From assembly GCF_007713685.1 (NCBI RefSeq), contig NZ_VMRJ01000007.1, positions 230,969 through 264,967 of the forward strand: a stretch of 33,999 nt of DNA. The letters are read 5' to 3'. Origin of the DNA: Hymenobacter setariae (GTDB lineage: Bacteria; Bacteroidota; Bacteroidia; Cytophagales; Hymenobacteraceae). A program made the position numbers and the translations under genes. Shown one piece after another: positions 23,785-32,301 of this stretch (positions are counted from its first letter, which is position 1; each line of letters begins with the position of its first letter). Below the pieces are notes generated by a model. The model did not search any database. It was not told the DNA's origin and was given only the letters and a program-made list of their open reading frames with translations.

Positions 23785-23805
23785 ATCTACCAAGCTCCCA
23801 TCCTT

Positions 23806-25875
23806 TTGAAAAAACTACTCCTCGCCGCCTTGCTCCTAGGTCTGCCGCTAGCTCGTGCCAGCGCCCAAACGCCTAAAATGGACCGCCTCCTCTACGGTGT
23901 GGCCTATTACGATGAGTACATGCCCTACGACCGGCTGGACAAGGACGTGGCCATGATGAAGGCGGCGGGTATCAACGTGGTACGCATCGCCGAATCGACG
24001 TGGAGCACCCTAGAGCCGCAGGAGGGCAAGTTTGATTTTTCGCACGTGGACCGGGTACTCGACGCCATGCACAAGGGCGGTATCCGGGTCATCATTGGCA
24101 CGCCTACCTATGCCGTGCCGACGTGGCTGGTGCGGAAGTACCCCGAGGTGCTGGCCATCACCAACCGGGGACCCAACCAGTATGGCCCGCGCCAGAACAT
24201 GGACATCAGCAACCCCGACTACCGGCGCCACTCCGAGGCGGTGATTCGGGCCTTGCTGGGGCATGTGAAGAACCACCCAGCCATCATCGGGTACCAGGTA
24301 GATAACGAAACCAAGGCCTACGGCACGGCCGGGCCGGCGGTGCAGAAACTTTTTGTGCAGTACATGCAGAAGAAGTTTTCGTCGCTGGACGCGCTCAACA
24401 AGGCGTATGGGCTGGACTACTGGAGCAACCGCATCAATTCGTGGGAGGATTTTCCGTCGATGGTGGGCACCATCAATGCCAGCCTAGGGAGCGAATACAG
24501 CCGGTTTCAGCGCCAGCTCGTGACTGACTTCCTGGCCTGGCAGGCGGGCATCGTGCGCGAATACAAGAAGCCAGACCAGTTCATCACCCAAAACTTTGAC
24601 CTAGGTTGGCGCGGCCACTCCTTCGGCATTCAACCCGATGTAGACCATTTTGCCGCCGCCAAGTCGCTCGATGTGGCGGGCATCGACATTTACCACCCGA
24701 GCCAAGACCAACTCACGGGCACCGAAATTGCCTTCGGCGGCGACGTAACCCGGGGCATGAAGGGTGGCCAGAATTACTTGGTGCTCGAAACGGAGGCGCA
24801 GGGCTTTCCGCAGTGGCTGCCCTACCCGGGGCAACTGCGCTTGCAGGCGTTTAGCCACTTGGCTTCGGGCGCCAACATGGTGGAGTACTGGCACTGGAGC
24901 AGCATTCACAACTCGGCTGAAACCTATTGGAAAGGCGTGCTCAGCCACGACTTGCAGCCCAACACCATTTACGAAGAGACGAAGACCATCGGGCGCGATT
25001 TTCAGCGCCTCAGCCCGCAACTGCTGAGTCTTAAGAAGACCAATAAGGTCGCCATTCTTTTCAGCAACGAAGCCCTGACGGCCGAAGGTTGGTTTGCCAA
25101 CGGGCTGGATTACAACCAAGTGCTGCGCTCGTTTTACGACCCGCTTTACCGCCACAACGTGGGCTGCGACATGGTAGACCCTAGCAGCCCCGACCTAGGG
25201 AAGTATTCGCTCGTCATCGTGCCCATGCTGTATGCGGCGCCCGCCAGTCTGCTGGCCCGCCTAGAGCAGTACGTGCAAGCTGGCGGCCATTTGCTCGTGA
25301 CCTACCGCAGTGGCTTCTCGGACGAGAACGTGCAGGTGCGCACCACCCCGCAGCCGGGCGGCCTCAGCAAGGTATGCGGCGTGACCTACGACCAGTTTAC
25401 CGCCCCCGACAAGGTAGGGCTGCAAGGCGACACCTACCAGGCGAAGGCCACCGACAACCAAGTCACGACCTGGATGGAACTGCTGACGCCGACCACTGCC
25501 CAGGTGCTGGCCCGCTACGAACATCCGGTGTGGGGCAAGTACGCCGCCATCACCGAAAACCAGTATGGCAAAGGCCTGGCCACCTACGTGGGCTGCCACA
25601 CTTCCGACGCGGTGGTGGATAAGCTCGTGACCAGCGCCGTGAAAAAAGCGGGTTTGTGGGGTGCGGACCAGGAGCTTGCTTTTCCGCTCATCACCCGCGC
25701 AGGCGTCAATCAGCGCAAGAAAAACGTGCACTATTACTTCAATTACTCGGCCACGCCGGGCGCGGTGCGCTACCCACACGGCGCGGGCAAAGAGCTGCTG
25801 GCCGGCGCTAGTGTAGCCAAGGGCCAGTCGCTCCAGCTGGCACCCTGGGGCATGCAGATTGTGGAAGAGCAGTAA
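23806..25875 (+). CDS. Secreted GH42 beta-galactosidase-family hydrolase
   Basis: A ~689-residue family 42 enzyme, which removes terminal beta-galactose (or, in some members, alpha-L-arabinopyranose) by a retaining mechanism. After a signal peptide (KKLLLAALLLGLPLARASAQ) comes the TIM barrel: LYGVAYYDEYMPYDRLDKDV, INVVRIAESTWSTLEPQEGK, and GYQVDNETKAYGT with the acid/base Glu168. LVLETEAQGFPQW holds the nucleophile, Glu328. A trimerisation-like domain (VAILFSNEALTAEGWFANGL, then LVIVPMLYAAPASLL) and a small beta C-terminal domain follow. Starts are uncertain: TTG 23806 gives a clean signal peptide, whereas ATG 23743 lies inside repeat C. Within the locus it would strip galactose from oligosaccharide side chains. 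Confidence 0.92.
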   Translation: MKKLLLAALLLGLPLARASAQTPKMDRLLYGVAYYDEYMPYDRLDKDVAMMKAAGINVVRIAESTWSTLEPQEGKFDFSHVDRVLDAMHKGGIRVIIGTPTYAVPTWLVRKYPEVLAITNRGPNQYGPRQNMDISNPDYRRHSEAVIRALLGHVKNHPAIIGYQVDNETKAYGTAGPAVQKLFVQYMQKKFSSLDALNKAYGLDYWSNRINSWEDFPSMVGTINASLGSEYSRFQRQLVTDFLAWQAGIVREYKKPDQFITQNFDLGWRGHSFGIQPDVDHFAAAKSLDVAGIDIYHPSQDQLTGTEIAFGGDVTRGMKGGQNYLVLETEAQGFPQWLPYPGQLRLQAFSHLASGANMVEYWHWSSIHNSAETYWKGVLSHDLQPNTIYEETKTIGRDFQRLSPQLLSLKKTNKVAILFSNEALTAEGWFANGLDYNQVLRSFYDPLYRHNVGCDMVDPSSPDLGKYSLVIVPMLYAAPASLLARLEQYVQAGGHLLVTYRSGFSDENVQVRTTPQPGGLSKVCGVTYDQFTAPDKVGLQGDTYQAKATDNQVTTWMELLTPTTAQVLARYEHPVWGKYAAITENQYGKGLATYVGCHTSDAVVDKLVTSAVKKAGLWGADQELAFPLITRAGVNQRKKNVHYYFNYSATPGAVRYPHGAGKELLAGASVAKGQSLQLAPWGMQIVEEQ

Positions 25876-25887
25876 TGCTCCATGTTC

Positions 25888-25983
25888 GTCATGCAGAGCG
25901 TAGGGAAGCATTTCGCATGGCCCAATAATTAATGACAGTAGCAGACGTCAGCACGCGAGATGCTTCGCTGCGCTCTGCATGAC
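25888..25983. repeat. Palindromic repeat D between GH42 and GH31 genes
   Basis: Arms 25888-25916 and 25955-25983 are reverse complements over 29 bp with three mismatches; the arm begins GTCATGCAGAGCG and ends CTCGC. It resembles the GTCATGC-GAGC-GAAGCATCTC palindromes dispersed through many Bacteroidota genomes. The right arm creates a false ATG (25979) upstream of the GH31 start. Confidence 0.9.
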
Positions 25984-26014
25984 AGTCCGATTGAAATATT
26001 ACCACTCTGAAACT

Positions 26015-28867
26015 ATGTCCTTTCTCCACCCATTCTCTCGCCTCGCTTTCCTAGGTTCCCTGGGCCTGCTCCCCCTGGCAGCGGCCCACGCCCAAGTAAC
26101 CCGGCAGGCCGATGGCATCACGCTGCGCTTACCGCAGGCCAACGAACAAGCGCCGCGCACCATGTGCCTGCAAGTAGTTGGCGACAATATTATTCATGTG
26201 CAGGCCTCGCCGCTCGACACGCTTTCGACCGCTAAGAGCCTGATGGTGGTGCCTCAAAAGGCGCCGCCCAAGTGGCAGTATAAGGAGAAAAAAGGTGTGG
26301 GCTACCTCAGCACCGACGCCCTCACGGCCGCCATCACGCTGGCTACGGGTGCCGTGAGTTTTGAAGACGCTGCGGGCCACCCTGTGCTGCAAGAGCGCAC
26401 GGGCGGCGGCAAAATGTTCACGCCGACCGTGGCCGACGGGCAGCCGTTCTACCAAATTAAGCAGGTGTTTCAGTCGCCCACCGATGAGGGCCTGTACGGC
26501 CTAGGGCAGCACCAAAACGGTACGATGAACTACCGCGGCCAGCAAGTAGAGCTGGCCCAGAACAACACCGACGTGGCGGTGCCTTTCCTGGTGTCGAGCA
26601 AGGAATACGGCATCCTGTGGGATAATTATTCCATCACCAAAGTCGGCGACACGCGCGACTACGAGCCGCTTTCGAGCCTGAAGCTGTATGCCAAAACCGG
26701 CGAGCCCGGCTGGCTCACGGCTACCTACGTCAACAAAAAGAACCCCAGCGAGGTAATCGCCGCGCGGCCCGAGTCGGTTATCAACTACGAGTACCTCGAA
26801 GACCAGAAGAACTTCCCGGTCGGCCTCAAGCTCGGCGATGTGACGGCCACTTGGGAGGGCAGCATCTCATCGGGCACCACGGGGCAGCACCATTTCTTGC
26901 TGAAGAATGCGGGCTACGCCAAGCTCTACATCGATGGCAAGGAGGTGGCCAACAAGTGGCGCCAGGCCTGGAACCCCGGCACCTCGGTGGTCACGCTTGA
27001 CATGGAGAAGGGCCGCAAGTACACGTTCAAGCTGGCCTGGGACCCCGACGGCAGCGAGTCGTACCTAGGGCTGAAGTGGCTGAGCCCGCTGGTGGGCGCG
27101 GCCCAAACGGAGTACGGCTTTAGCTCGGAGGCCGCGCACGACCTCAACTACTACTTCGTGCTGGGCCAGTCGGCCGACGAGGTGATAGCCGGCTACCGCC
27201 AGCTCACGGGCGCGGCGCCGGTGGTGCCGCGCTGGGCCCTAGGGCTGTGGCAGAGCCGCGAGCGCTACAAGACCGCCCAGGAGATGTTGGACGTGGCCGC
27301 CGAATTTCGGAAGCGCCAGATACCGCTCGACAATATCGTGCTCGACTGGTCGTACTGGAAGCCCGCCGAGTGGGGCAGCCAGGAGTTTGACCCCAGCCGC
27401 TTTCCCGACCCGGACGGCCTGATTAAGACCTTGCATGAGAAAGACCACCTGCACTTTATGATTTCGGTGTGGGCCAAGATTAACGAGTACACGTCGGTTT
27501 ACAACGACTTCAAAGCCAAGGGCTACCTCTACCCGCGTAATATCGCCAACCGCACCAAAGACTGGATTGCGCCGGGCTACACGTCCACGTTCTACGACGC
27601 GTTTAACCCCAAGGCGCGTCAGGACTTCTGGAACCTGATGAACACCAAGCTCTTCAGCAAGGGCGTGGACGCATGGTGGATGGACGCTTCGGAGCCGGAC
27701 ATTTACTCCAATACCAACGTGCAGACCCGCAAGGAGCTAATGGCCCCAGCTATTGGACCTAGCACCTTGTACTTCAACGCCTTCCCCTTGCAAAACGCCA
27801 AGGGAATTTACGAAGGCCAGCGCCAGACGGCACCCGACCAGCGGGTGTTTTTGCTGACGCGCTCGGGCTACGCGGGCTCGCAGCGCTACGCGGCGGCCAT
27901 CTGGAGCGGCGATATCGGCTCTCGCTGGGAAGACTTCAAAAACCAGATTCCGGCGGGGCTGAACTTCTCGCTGTCGGGCGTGCCGTATTGGACCACCGAC
28001 ATCGGCGGCTTTGCCGTGGAGCGCCGCTACGAGCACCCCAATGCCACCGACCAAGCCGAGTGGCGCGAGCTGAACACCCGCTGGTACCAGTTCGGGGCGT
28101 TTTGCCCGCTGTTCCGGGTGCACGGGCAGTTTCCGTACCGTGAGATTTACAACGTGGCGCCCGCCGGCACGCCGGCCTACCAGAGCATGCTCTACTACGA
28201 CCAGCTGCGCTACCGCCTGATGCCCTACCTCTACTCGGTAGCTGGCCAGGTCAACTACCAGCACGGCACCATGATGCGCGGCCTGGTGATGGACTTCGGC
28301 AGCGACGCCGCAGTGCGTAATATCGGCGACGAGTACATGTTCGGCCCCAGCCTGCTGGTGGCACCAGTTACTGATTATCAGGCCCGCACCAAGGCAGTGT
28401 ACCTGCCGGCATCCACGGGCTGGTTTGATTTCTACAGCGGCAAGCACTTCACCGGCGGCCAAAAAATGACCGTAGACGCGCCGCTAGAGCGCATGCCGCT
28501 CTTCGTGCGCGAGGGCGCCATTGTGCCCTTCGGCCCCGCTGTGCAATACACCAGCGAGAAGCCCACCGACCCTATCACGCTCTACGTGTACACCGGCCAG
28601 GACGGCGCCTTCACGCTTTACGAAGACGAAAACACCAACTACAACTACGAGAAGGGCGCCTCGGCCACCATCCCGCTGCGCTACGATGAGAAGGCCAAAA
28701 CCCTCACCATCGGCGAGCGCAAGGGTACCTTCCCCGGTATGCAGGCCCAGCGTACCTTCCGAGTAGTGTGGGTGAGCGCGGCCAAGCCCACGCCCTACGA
28801 CCTAGACGCCACACCCGCCAAAACCGTGGCCTACTCCGGCGCTTCCGTGACCGTGAAAATGGAGTAG
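26015..28867 (+). CDS. Secreted GH31 alpha-glycosidase with PA14 insert, probably alpha-xylosidase
   Basis: A 950-residue family 31 retaining alpha-glycosidase. Start ATG 26015 gives a signal peptide ending AAAHAQ; the earlier in-frame ATG is in repeat D. The N-terminal beta-sandwich (to ~245, with DEGLYGLGQHQNG) is interrupted by a PA14 domain at ~250-360 (GLKLGDVTATWEGSISSGTT, YAKLYIDGKEVANKW, ESYLGLKWLSP). The catalytic barrel follows (PRWALGLWQSRERYKTAQEM), with nucleophile Asp557 in WWMDASEPD and acid/base Asp633 in WSGDIGSRWE. Sandwich domains close the protein (FTLYEDENTNYNYEKG). The PA14 insertion and WWMDASEPD are features of GH31 alpha-xylosidases from xyloglucan loci; alpha-glucosidase activity is the main alternative. 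Together with the GH3s and GH42 it would complete breakdown of branched glucan oligosaccharides. Confidence 0.93.
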   Translation: MSFLHPFSRLAFLGSLGLLPLAAAHAQVTRQADGITLRLPQANEQAPRTMCLQVVGDNIIHVQASPLDTLSTAKSLMVVPQKAPPKWQYKEKKGVGYLSTDALTAAITLATGAVSFEDAAGHPVLQERTGGGKMFTPTVADGQPFYQIKQVFQSPTDEGLYGLGQHQNGTMNYRGQQVELAQNNTDVAVPFLVSSKEYGILWDNYSITKVGDTRDYEPLSSLKLYAKTGEPGWLTATYVNKKNPSEVIAARPESVINYEYLEDQKNFPVGLKLGDVTATWEGSISSGTTGQHHFLLKNAGYAKLYIDGKEVANKWRQAWNPGTSVVTLDMEKGRKYTFKLAWDPDGSESYLGLKWLSPLVGAAQTEYGFSSEAAHDLNYYFVLGQSADEVIAGYRQLTGAAPVVPRWALGLWQSRERYKTAQEMLDVAAEFRKRQIPLDNIVLDWSYWKPAEWGSQEFDPSRFPDPDGLIKTLHEKDHLHFMISVWAKINEYTSVYNDFKAKGYLYPRNIANRTKDWIAPGYTSTFYDAFNPKARQDFWNLMNTKLFSKGVDAWWMDASEPDIYSNTNVQTRKELMAPAIGPSTLYFNAFPLQNAKGIYEGQRQTAPDQRVFLLTRSGYAGSQRYAAAIWSGDIGSRWEDFKNQIPAGLNFSLSGVPYWTTDIGGFAVERRYEHPNATDQAEWRELNTRWYQFGAFCPLFRVHGQFPYREIYNVAPAGTPAYQSMLYYDQLRYRLMPYLYSVAGQVNYQHGTMMRGLVMDFGSDAAVRNIGDEYMFGPSLLVAPVTDYQARTKAVYLPASTGWFDFYSGKHFTGGQKMTVDAPLERMPLFVREGAIVPFGPAVQYTSEKPTDPITLYVYTGQDGAFTLYEDENTNYNYEKGASATIPLRYDEKAKTLTIGERKGTFPGMQAQRTFRVVWVSAAKPTPYDLDATPAKTVAYSGASVTVKME

Positions 28868-28930
28868 CAGTAATGGCAGCCGTTTTGAAACAGCCTTCTT
28901 AGACAAATTTTAAACAAAAAACACCTAATT

Positions 28931-28988
28931 AGCCGCTGTGTGCGGCCTCGCTTCCGCCTAGGTGGAGGCAGGCCCGTATGCAGCGGCT
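28931..28988. repeat. 58-nt hairpin centred on CCTAGG after GH31
   Basis: The outer arms AGCCGCTG...CGG (28931-28945) and CCG...CAGCGGCT (28974-28988) pair with three G-T wobbles. The inner part also pairs imperfectly, and the exact centre is the CCTAGG at 28957-28962. It may end the hydrolase transcript, although no T tract follows. Another CCTAGG lies at 29006. Confidence 0.65.
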
Positions 28989-29049
28989 ACGTGCTTTCAT
29001 CGGTACCTAGGCGCAACTTCCGCTAGCTGCATCTGCTTTACTACTTCCT

Positions 29050-30192
29050 ATGCTCTCTTTCCTTAAAAAGCTAACCCTGAGACTTGGCGGGCTCCTTCTG
29101 CTAGTGGCGCTGGCCGTTACCACTTTTCTGTCGTGCAGCCCGCAGCTAGGCAGCGGGCCCACGGCGGCGCAGCGGCAGTCGTACCACCGCACGGGGCACT
29201 TGGAAGACGGTAAGTTTGTCAACTCGCCCCCCACTACCGTGATGGCGGGCAGCATGTTTTCGGCGTTTCGGCGCATGTTTTTCGAGCACACGCCCAACCA
29301 GAATCCGGCCGCGCCGCTACCCATGCAGCGGCTCGACTCGTTAACAATAACCCAGCTCCCGGCCGACCAAGTGCGTGTGACGTGGTTTGGCCACTCGGCC
29401 AGCCTGGTCGAAATCGGCGGTAAAAAAGTGCTGCTCGACCCCATGCTCAGCGTCAAGATGGGGCCGCTGGCCCTGGTGACACCTAAGCGCTACAACCAAG
29501 AGCTAGCCATTTACCCCGAGCAATTACCGGCCATCGATGCGGTGCTCATTTCGCACGACCACTACGACCACCTCGATTACCAGACAGTGCTCAAAATCAA
29601 GGATAAGGTGGGCAGCTTCTACGTGCCGCTGGGCGTGGGCGCGCACCTGCGCCGCTGGGGCGTGGCCGAAAGCCGCATCCACGAAATGACCTGGGGCGAC
29701 TCGGTAAACCTGCCCGGCCTAACGATTATCAGCTCGCAAACGCAGCATTTTTCGGGCCGGGGCCTCACCAACCGCAACAGCACCTTCTGGTCGTCGTGGG
29801 TGCTCAAGACGCCTCAGCATCGCCTGTTCTACAGCGGCGATGGCGGCTACGGGCCCCACTTCAAGGAAATTGGCCAGCAGTACGGCCCCTTCGACCTAGC
29901 CCTGATGGAGTGCGGTCAGTACGACCGTGCCTGGCCCCAAATCCACATGCAGCCCGAGCAGTCGGTGCAGGCGGCGCTCGATGTGCGCGCCCGCACGATG
30001 CTGCCCGTGCACTGGGGTGCCTTCACGGAAGCCCACCACGCTTGGAATGAATCGGTGGAGCGGGCCACTGCGGCGGCCGCTCGCCAGCATTTACCCCTCA
30101 CTACCCCGCTGCTGGGACAACCGGTGGTGCTGGGCACTGCGCTTCCGCAGCAGCCTTGGTGGCGAGCGCCGAGCCTGAGCGAGGCGAAGTAA
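29050..30192 (+). CDS. Metallo-beta-lactamase-fold lipoprotein (NAPE-PLD/RomA-like)
   Basis: A 380-residue zinc hydrolase of the MBL fold, in the group related to N-acyl-phosphatidylethanolamine phospholipase D and RomA. Residues 1-28 form a hydrophobic leader with Cys29 in FLSC, so it is probably a lipoprotein or membrane-anchored. The fold begins at VRVTWFGHSASLVEIGGKKV. The metal site is His169, His171, Asp173 and His174 in SHDHYDHLD. Further ligands are in QTQHFSGRG, YSGDGGYGP (Asp) and PVHWGAF (His321). QIHMQPEQSVQAALD and FTEAHHAWNESVERA are typical of this group. The substrate is unknown; phosphodiester or lactone substrates are known for relatives. It lies after the hydrolase block, but there is no sign that it belongs to it. 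Confidence 0.88.
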   Translation: MLSFLKKLTLRLGGLLLLVALAVTTFLSCSPQLGSGPTAAQRQSYHRTGHLEDGKFVNSPPTTVMAGSMFSAFRRMFFEHTPNQNPAAPLPMQRLDSLTITQLPADQVRVTWFGHSASLVEIGGKKVLLDPMLSVKMGPLALVTPKRYNQELAIYPEQLPAIDAVLISHDHYDHLDYQTVLKIKDKVGSFYVPLGVGAHLRRWGVAESRIHEMTWGDSVNLPGLTIISSQTQHFSGRGLTNRNSTFWSSWVLKTPQHRLFYSGDGGYGPHFKEIGQQYGPFDLALMECGQYDRAWPQIHMQPEQSVQAALDVRARTMLPVHWGAFTEAHHAWNESVERATAAAARQHLPLTTPLLGQPVVLGTALPQQPWWRAPSLSEAK

Positions 30193-30239
30193 CCTAACCT
30201 AGGGCGGTTTTCTGGATGGGTATTGACGGGCTCGTCGCT

Positions 30240-30424
30240 CGTGGGACCCCACCCCCGGCCCCTCCCCTCCGGGAGAGGGGAGCTAAGCACAAACTAATAT
30301 TAAGTCAACTCAAAAGAGAAGAGCCTTCGGCAATGTGCTGAAGGCTCTTTTTTCTTAGAAGCAATACTAAAAATCGTCAGGTTCCCCTCTCCCGGAGGGG
30401 AGGGGCCGGAGGTGGGGTCTCACG
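30240..30424. repeat. Inverted repeat A, copy 3, enclosing a terminator
   Basis: Arms 30240-30282 and 30382-30424 are reverse complements with about four differences. The left side keeps the outer GCTCGTCGCTC extension (30230-30240). Differences in the right arm (CCGGAGG and GTCTCAC in place of CCGGGGG and GTCCCAC) are all G/C to A/T changes, suggesting decay. The spacer holds the terminator at 30319. The next stretch (30425-30545) shows nothing recognisable. Confidence 0.93.
30319..30355 (+). terminator. Intrinsic terminator inside repeat A copy 3
   Basis: GAGCCTTCGGC (30321-30331) pairs with GCTGAAGGCTC (30337-30347), with one G-T pair and a 5-base loop, and is followed by six T. It should end transcription from the MBL-fold gene; preceding A residues give some bidirectional potential. 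Confidence 0.85.
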
Positions 30425-30545
30425 CCTGAGCACACTACCAAAGAATTTCCCTACGGTCAAATATCCTGGCTATCGATGCGTCTACCGCTTCAGCAGCCGG
30501 ATGGGCACCGCACGACTTAGGCCAGAAATTACATTGAATAAAATT

Positions 30546-30553
30546 TAATTTTG
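30546..30553 (+). promoter_or_regulatory. Possible -7 box of the oxidoreductase gene
   Basis: TAATTTTG matches the Bacteroidota -7 consensus TAnnTTTG exactly and lies 54 bp before the ATG at 30608 in a short AT-rich patch. No good -33 TTTG is seen at the usual distance, so this is tentative. Confidence 0.4.
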
Positions 30554-30607
30554 CAAAACCGATTTGCGTTTGGACTGTTTTCCACCGTCTACCGACGCAT
30601 CGTTTTT

Positions 30608-31621
30608 ATGAAAGCCTACAAACTGCACGAACCCAAAAACCTCGATAATTTCCGCCTAGGTGAGTACGACGAGCCTACCGTGCGCGACTACGAGGTGAAG
30701 ATTCAGGTGAAAGCTACCTCGCTCAATTACCGCGACTGGGCGCTGGCCAACGGCTGGTTTGGCTACCCCGGCGAGGTGCTGCCCATGATTCCGTTTAGCG
30801 ACGCTTCGGGCGTGGTCACGGCCATCGGGGCAGGCGTCACCAAGTTTCAGCCCGGCGACCGGGTGGCCGTCAACTTCTTTCCCGATTGGCACGACGGCGC
30901 ATTTTCGGCCGCTAAAGTAGCGCGCTCCCTAGGTGGCAGCACCGATGGCGTGCTGGCCGAGTACGTAACCTTCCCAGAAGCCGCCGTGGTGAAAGTGCCC
31001 GACGCATTTTCCTTTGAAGAAGCTGCTAGCTTCCCCTGTGCCGGCGTCACGGCTTGGCACTCTTTGGTAGAGCAAGGCCCGCTGCGGCCCGGCGATGTGG
31101 TACTGCTGCAAGGCACGGGCGGCGTCTCCATCTTCGGCCTGCAAATCGCCAAGCTATTTGGTGCCCAAGTTATTATCACGTCGAGCTCGGATGAAAAACT
31201 GGCGCAGGCTAAGGCCCTAGGTGCCGACCACCTCATCAACTACAAGACGACGCCCGACTGGGAGGAAGAAGTTAAAAAGCTGACCGGTGGCGCCGGCGCC
31301 ACCTACGTGCTGGAAGTAGCCGGCCAGATGGCCCGCTCGCTGCGCGCCCTGCGGCCGGGCGGCACGGTGTTCCAGATTGGCCAGGTAGACCCCAGCGACG
31401 AGGCCCCCAACCTGCGCATGGTGCCCCTGCTCACCCAGCGCCTGCAAGGTACCTACGTAGGCAGCACCCAGATGCTCGCCGACCTCATGCTCGCTTTCGA
31501 TGCCAACAACCTCAAGCCCATCGTTGGCCAGGTTTTTGAGTTCGAAGAGGCCAAAGCTGCGCTCGCCCACATGGGCAGCGGCGCGCACTTCGGCAAAATC
31601 GTGGTGCGAGTTGGCCAGTAG
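30608..31621 (+). CDS. Zinc-independent medium-chain NAD(P)H-dependent oxidoreductase
   Basis: A 337-residue MDR-superfamily enzyme (quinone-oxidoreductase/alcohol-dehydrogenase fold) that transfers hydride between NAD(P)H and a carbonyl, quinone or alkenal. The GroES-like N-terminal half has SLNYRDWALANGWFGYPGEV, where zinc enzymes carry Cys, then PMIPFSDASGVVTAIGAGV. The Rossmann half has VVLLQGTGGVSIFGLQIAKL, and the TSSSDEKLAQAKALGADHLI segment fits NADP(H) binding. None of the catalytic or structural zinc Cys residues is present, so this is a zinc-independent member. The start is ATG 30608 (MKAYKLHEPKNL); an upstream frame from 30551 adds an unlikely leader. It is followed 48 bp later by ohr, suggesting an operon for detoxifying reactive electrophiles and peroxides. 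Confidence 0.9.
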   Translation: MKAYKLHEPKNLDNFRLGEYDEPTVRDYEVKIQVKATSLNYRDWALANGWFGYPGEVLPMIPFSDASGVVTAIGAGVTKFQPGDRVAVNFFPDWHDGAFSAAKVARSLGGSTDGVLAEYVTFPEAAVVKVPDAFSFEEAASFPCAGVTAWHSLVEQGPLRPGDVVLLQGTGGVSIFGLQIAKLFGAQVIITSSSDEKLAQAKALGADHLINYKTTPDWEEEVKKLTGGAGATYVLEVAGQMARSLRALRPGGTVFQIGQVDPSDEAPNLRMVPLLTQRLQGTYVGSTQMLADLMLAFDANNLKPIVGQVFEFEEAKAALAHMGSGAHFGKIVVRVGQ

Positions 31622-31669
31622 CCCTTCCGTTTTTTAGGGCCATTTGACCCAGCCTATTTTAGTAAGTAT

Positions 31670-32122
31670 ATGCCTACCAACATTCTGCACACGGCACAAG
31701 CCAAGTCTATCGGCGGCCGCGACGGCCACATCGAATCGGACGACAACGTGCTTCGCCTGGAATTGACGATGCCCCGCCACCTAGGCGGCCGCAACCGCGA
31801 AGACGCCACTAACCCCGAACAGCTATTCGCAGCGGGCTACGCGGCTTGCTTTGGCAACGCGGTTATTCACATTGCGCGCCAGGCCAAAGTCAACGTAGGC
31901 ACCATCTCGATTGATGCCAAAGTTGACCTCTTCATGAACGACGAGCAACTGCCCACCCTAGGCGTGACGCTGCACGCCAACCTGCCGGGCCTCGACCAGG
32001 CGCGCGCCGAAGAGTTGGTAGCGCAGGCGCACCAGACCTGCCCCTACTCGCGCGCTACCCGCGGCAATATCGACGTGCAACTCACCGTCACGACCGACGC
32101 CGAGGTACCCGCCCAAGCCTAG
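31670..32122 (+). CDS. ohr: Ohr, organic hydroperoxide resistance thiol peroxidase
   Basis: A 150-residue OsmC-superfamily protein of the Ohr branch, which reduces organic and lipid hydroperoxides with two reactive cysteines, usually recycled by lipoylated proteins. The full active site is visible: Arg17 in SIGGRDGH, Glu50 in NPEQLFAAGY, peroxidatic Cys60 in GYAACFGNA and resolving Cys124 in HQTCPYSRATRGN. Length is typical (~140-150). It lies 48 bp after the MDR oxidoreductase and is probably co-transcribed with it. No adjacent OhrR (MarR-type) regulator is present; an ECF sigma factor gene follows after 179 bp of sequence without a recognised element. Confidence 0.96.
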   Translation: MPTNILHTAQAKSIGGRDGHIESDDNVLRLELTMPRHLGGRNREDATNPEQLFAAGYAACFGNAVIHIARQAKVNVGTISIDAKVDLFMNDEQLPTLGVTLHANLPGLDQARAEELVAQAHQTCPYSRATRGNIDVQLTVTTDAEVPAQA

Positions 32123-32301
32123 CCATCTATACCACCCGCGCCTTGCCAGACCATTCTGCCGAGTCGCGGACTAAGTAGCTGATTTTTATTACGTTACTTA
32201 CCGTTCCTTCCTCTCTTTTTATCACGCTTAACTTCTTAAGCCAGCGCCGACGTCACCTGCGCCGACCTCCTGACTGCTAGTTAGTTTCATACTAGACTAC
32301 T

